Shown piece by piece: positions 6,787-8,186 of a stretch of DNA of 8,186 nt (positions are counted from its first letter, which is position 1; each line of letters begins with the position of its first letter). The stretch is from Gammaproteobacteria bacterium (GTDB taxonomy: Bacteria; Pseudomonadota; Gammaproteobacteria; Steroidobacterales; Steroidobacteraceae): NCBI GenBank assembly GCA_019242385.1, contig JAFAVO010000292.1, positions 1 through 8,186 on the forward strand, written 5' to 3'. The position numbers and the translations under genes are program-made. The notes below the pieces were generated by a model. The model was not told where the DNA came from, did no database searches, and was given only the letters and a program-made list of their open reading frames with translations.

Positions 6787-8154
6787 TCAGCGGCGCAGCC
6801 GGTGCAGGGCGCGGGCGTAGCCGCCGATGAGCGCATCGCGATCGCGATGGCGCCCGTCGGTCACGAGCCGTTGGCCCGCCCGGAACACGCAGTCGATCAG
6901 CTCGCGGCCACCCGCGAAGATCCAGCTGTCGAGGATCTCATCACCCGAGCGCTCGAGGAGAGCCGGATGAGTGGCCCGCAGCGTGACGACATCGAGCGAG
7001 GCGCCCTGCGTCAGGCCCATGGGGCTCCCCGGCTCGCCCTCCAGGGCCTGCCAGCCGCCCGCGAGCGCCGCATCGAAAAGTGTGCGCCCGGTGGAGGAGG
7101 CAGCGCCGCCCGCGAGCACGTTGCGCGCACGCTGCACGAGTCGTTGCGAGTACTCGAGCGTGCGCAGCTCCTGTGCGGCATCCAGCAGGATGTTGGAATC
7201 GCTGCCGATACCGAAGCGCCCGCCGCGGTTGCGGAACTCCGTGGCGGCGAAAATTCCATCCCCGAGGCTCGCCTCGGTGATCGGACAGAGTCCGGCGACG
7301 GCGCCGCACGCGGCGATGCCGGCCAGCTCGGCGGCGGTGGCCTGCGTAGCGTGCACGAGGCACCAGCGTGCATCGGGCGGCTGCGCAGCGAGCAGCCACT
7401 CGATCGGCCGCTGGCCGCTCCAGGCCTGGCATTCCTCGACCTCGCGCACCTGCTCGGCGATGTGGATGTGCACCACGGCGCCAGGCGCGAGCTGCACGAC
7501 CGCCGCGAGCTCCTGCGGTGTGACCGCGCGCAGGCTGTGCGGCGCGAGGCCGACGCTCGCCCCGGGGAGCGGCTGCACGGCGCGGCGGCAGCTCTCGAGA
7601 ATACGCGCAAATCCCGGCACATCGCTCAGGAAGCGTCTTTGCCGCGGCGCGGGCGGCGCACCGCCAAAACCGCCGTGTGCATAGAAAACGGGCAGCAGCG
7701 TCAGTCCAATACCGCTGCGCGCCGCCGCGGCGGCGATGCGCCCGGCGAGCTCGCCCGGATCGGCGAAAGGCGAGCCGCCGGTGTCGTGGTGCAGGTAGTG
7801 GAACTCACCGACGTGGGTAAAGCCGCCCTCGAGCATCTCGGCGAAGCACAGTGCGCTGATGGCCTCGAGCTCCTCGGGGCCGAGCCGCTCGACGAAGCGG
7901 TACATGAGCTCACGCCAGCTCCAGAAGCTGTCCGCGCCGTCCGCGCGCCGCTCGGTGAGCCCGGCGAGCCCGCGTTGGAAGGCGTGGCTGTGCAGGTTGG
8001 GAAGGCCGGGAAGGCCGATGGCGTGCCGCTCATCTCCCGGCTGCGGCCCGGTCCCGGCACTCACCGCCTCGATGCGTCCGGCACGCGCGCTGACGCGCAC
8101 TCCCTGCGCCCAACCCGAGGGCAGCAGCGCAGTCTCAAACCACAGGCTCGCCAT
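6787..8154 (-). CDS. hutF: Formimidoylglutamate deiminase HutF (amidohydrolase superfamily)
   Basis: 455 residues, full length for HutF. Known role: a cytoplasmic zinc enzyme of the five-step histidine pathway that hydrolyses N-formimidoyl-L-glutamate to N-formyl-L-glutamate and ammonia; HutG then yields glutamate and formate. Seen: LPGLPNLHSHAFQRGLAGL (48-66), with H55 and H57 as metal ligands; DSFWSWRELMYR (75-86); EFHYLHHD (117-124); LAPHSLRAVTP (203-213); HIHIAEQ (229-235), with ligand H231 and catalytic-type E234; WCLVHAT (264-270), with H268; and GIGSDSN (315-321), with D319. These line up within one residue of the Pseudomonas HutF active site, so the enzyme should be active. The DSFW-WREL, EFHY and LRAVTP motifs separate HutF from guanine deaminases and chlorohydrolases. 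The start ATG at 8154 matches the family N-terminus (FETALLPSGWA) but has no Shine-Dalgarno. No other hut gene is visible; the rest may lie to the right of the window. Confidence 0.95.
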   Translation of the reverse strand: MASLWFETALLPSGWAQGVRVSARAGRIEAVSAGTGPQPGDERHAIGLPGLPNLHSHAFQRGLAGLTERRADGADSFWSWRELMYRFVERLGPEELEAISALCFAEMLEGGFTHVGEFHYLHHDTGGSPFADPGELAGRIAAAAARSGIGLTLLPVFYAHGGFGGAPPAPRQRRFLSDVPGFARILESCRRAVQPLPGASVGLAPHSLRAVTPQELAAVVQLAPGAVVHIHIAEQVREVEECQAWSGQRPIEWLLAAQPPDARWCLVHATQATAAELAGIAACGAVAGLCPITEASLGDGIFAATEFRNRGGRFGIGSDSNILLDAAQELRTLEYSQRLVQRARNVLAGGAASSTGRTLFDAALAGGWQALEGEPGSPMGLTQGASLDVVTLRATHPALLERSGDEILDSWIFAGGRELIDCVFRAGQRLVTDGRHRDRDALIGGYARALHRLRR

Positions 8155-8161
8155 GGAGTAG

Positions 8162-8174
8162 ATTATTCATTATC
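8162..8174 (-). promoter_or_regulatory. Candidate -10 region upstream of hutF
   Basis: The 32 bases between the hutF start and the window edge contain an AT-rich patch that stands out in this GC-rich DNA. On the minus strand it reads GATAAT (8174-8169), five of six matches to TATAAT, followed closely by AATAAT (8167-8162). Any -35 box would fall outside the window. If real, transcription would begin only a few bases before the ATG, giving a very short leader, which would fit the missing Shine-Dalgarno. I see no recognisable HutC operator here. Confidence 0.3.
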
Positions 8175-8186
8175 GACCGCCGCAAC

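Noticed and set aside
4704..6830. A 708-codon open frame on the plus strand, exactly opposite cstA.
   Set aside because: Its translation is rich in Arg, Glu, His, Asp and Gly with no recognisable domain, and it mirrors the hydrophobic cstA codons. Stop-free antisense frames are common in GC-rich genes; the cstA frame has clear family motifs throughout.
6762..6836. N-terminal extension of cstA by 25 residues, including a Cys/Gly-rich stretch.
   Set aside because: It overlaps the end of hutF, lacks a ribosome binding site at the right place, and CstA proteins begin near the hydrophobic helix that follows the ATG at 6761.
8000..8017. Tandem 9-bp repeat (ggaaggccg twice) inside hutF.
   Set aside because: It encodes GLPGLP in the conserved PG-PNLHSH segment of the family, so it reflects codon choice rather than an insertion or repeat element.

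Overview
The window is a densely packed stretch of GC-rich bacterial chromosome in which every supportable gene lies on the minus strand. Reading in the direction of transcription (right to left) the order is hutF, cstA, a standalone ArnA-type UDP-glucuronate decarboxylase (dehydrogenase) gene, arnT-like, arnE/arnF-like, arnB and the first third of arnC, which runs off the left edge. The lipid A aminoarabinose genes, the HutF (formimidoylglutamate deiminase) branch of histidine breakdown and the codon composition together point to a high-GC Gram-negative proteobacterium. A gamma- or betaproteobacterium is most likely, but the window alone does not settle the lineage.

Right part (about 4700-8154): hutF encodes a complete formimidoylglutamate deiminase with all expected metal ligands. 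It is followed 25 bp later by cstA, a full-length CstA-family membrane carrier for peptides or pyruvate. The short gap suggests they share a transcript, which would pair amino-acid breakdown with carbon/peptide uptake.

Left part (1 to about 4612): after an 88-bp spacer that holds a small GC hairpin and a very good ribosome binding site, five genes follow with gaps of 22 and 8 bp or 4-bp GTGA stop/start overlaps. They form one operon for making and attaching 4-amino-4-deoxy-L-arabinose (Ara4N) to lipid A. The decarboxylase oxidises and decarboxylates UDP-glucuronate, ArnB transaminates the 4-keto-pentose, ArnC loads the sugar on undecaprenyl phosphate, the small EamA/SMR-like protein would help flip the lipid-linked sugar, and the ArnT-like GT83 enzyme transfers it to lipid A in the periplasm. 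The outcome would be a less negative outer membrane and tolerance to cationic antimicrobial peptides.

The main departures from the enterobacterial scheme are the missing formyltransferase half of ArnA, a single flippase-like subunit in view, and a gene order different from arnBCADTEF. The formyltransferase and the deformylase ArnD may lie past the left edge. There are no RNA genes, mobile elements, CRISPR arrays or gene-free stretches over 100 bp. I see no convincing undescribed system here; the findings are modest variations on known pathways.
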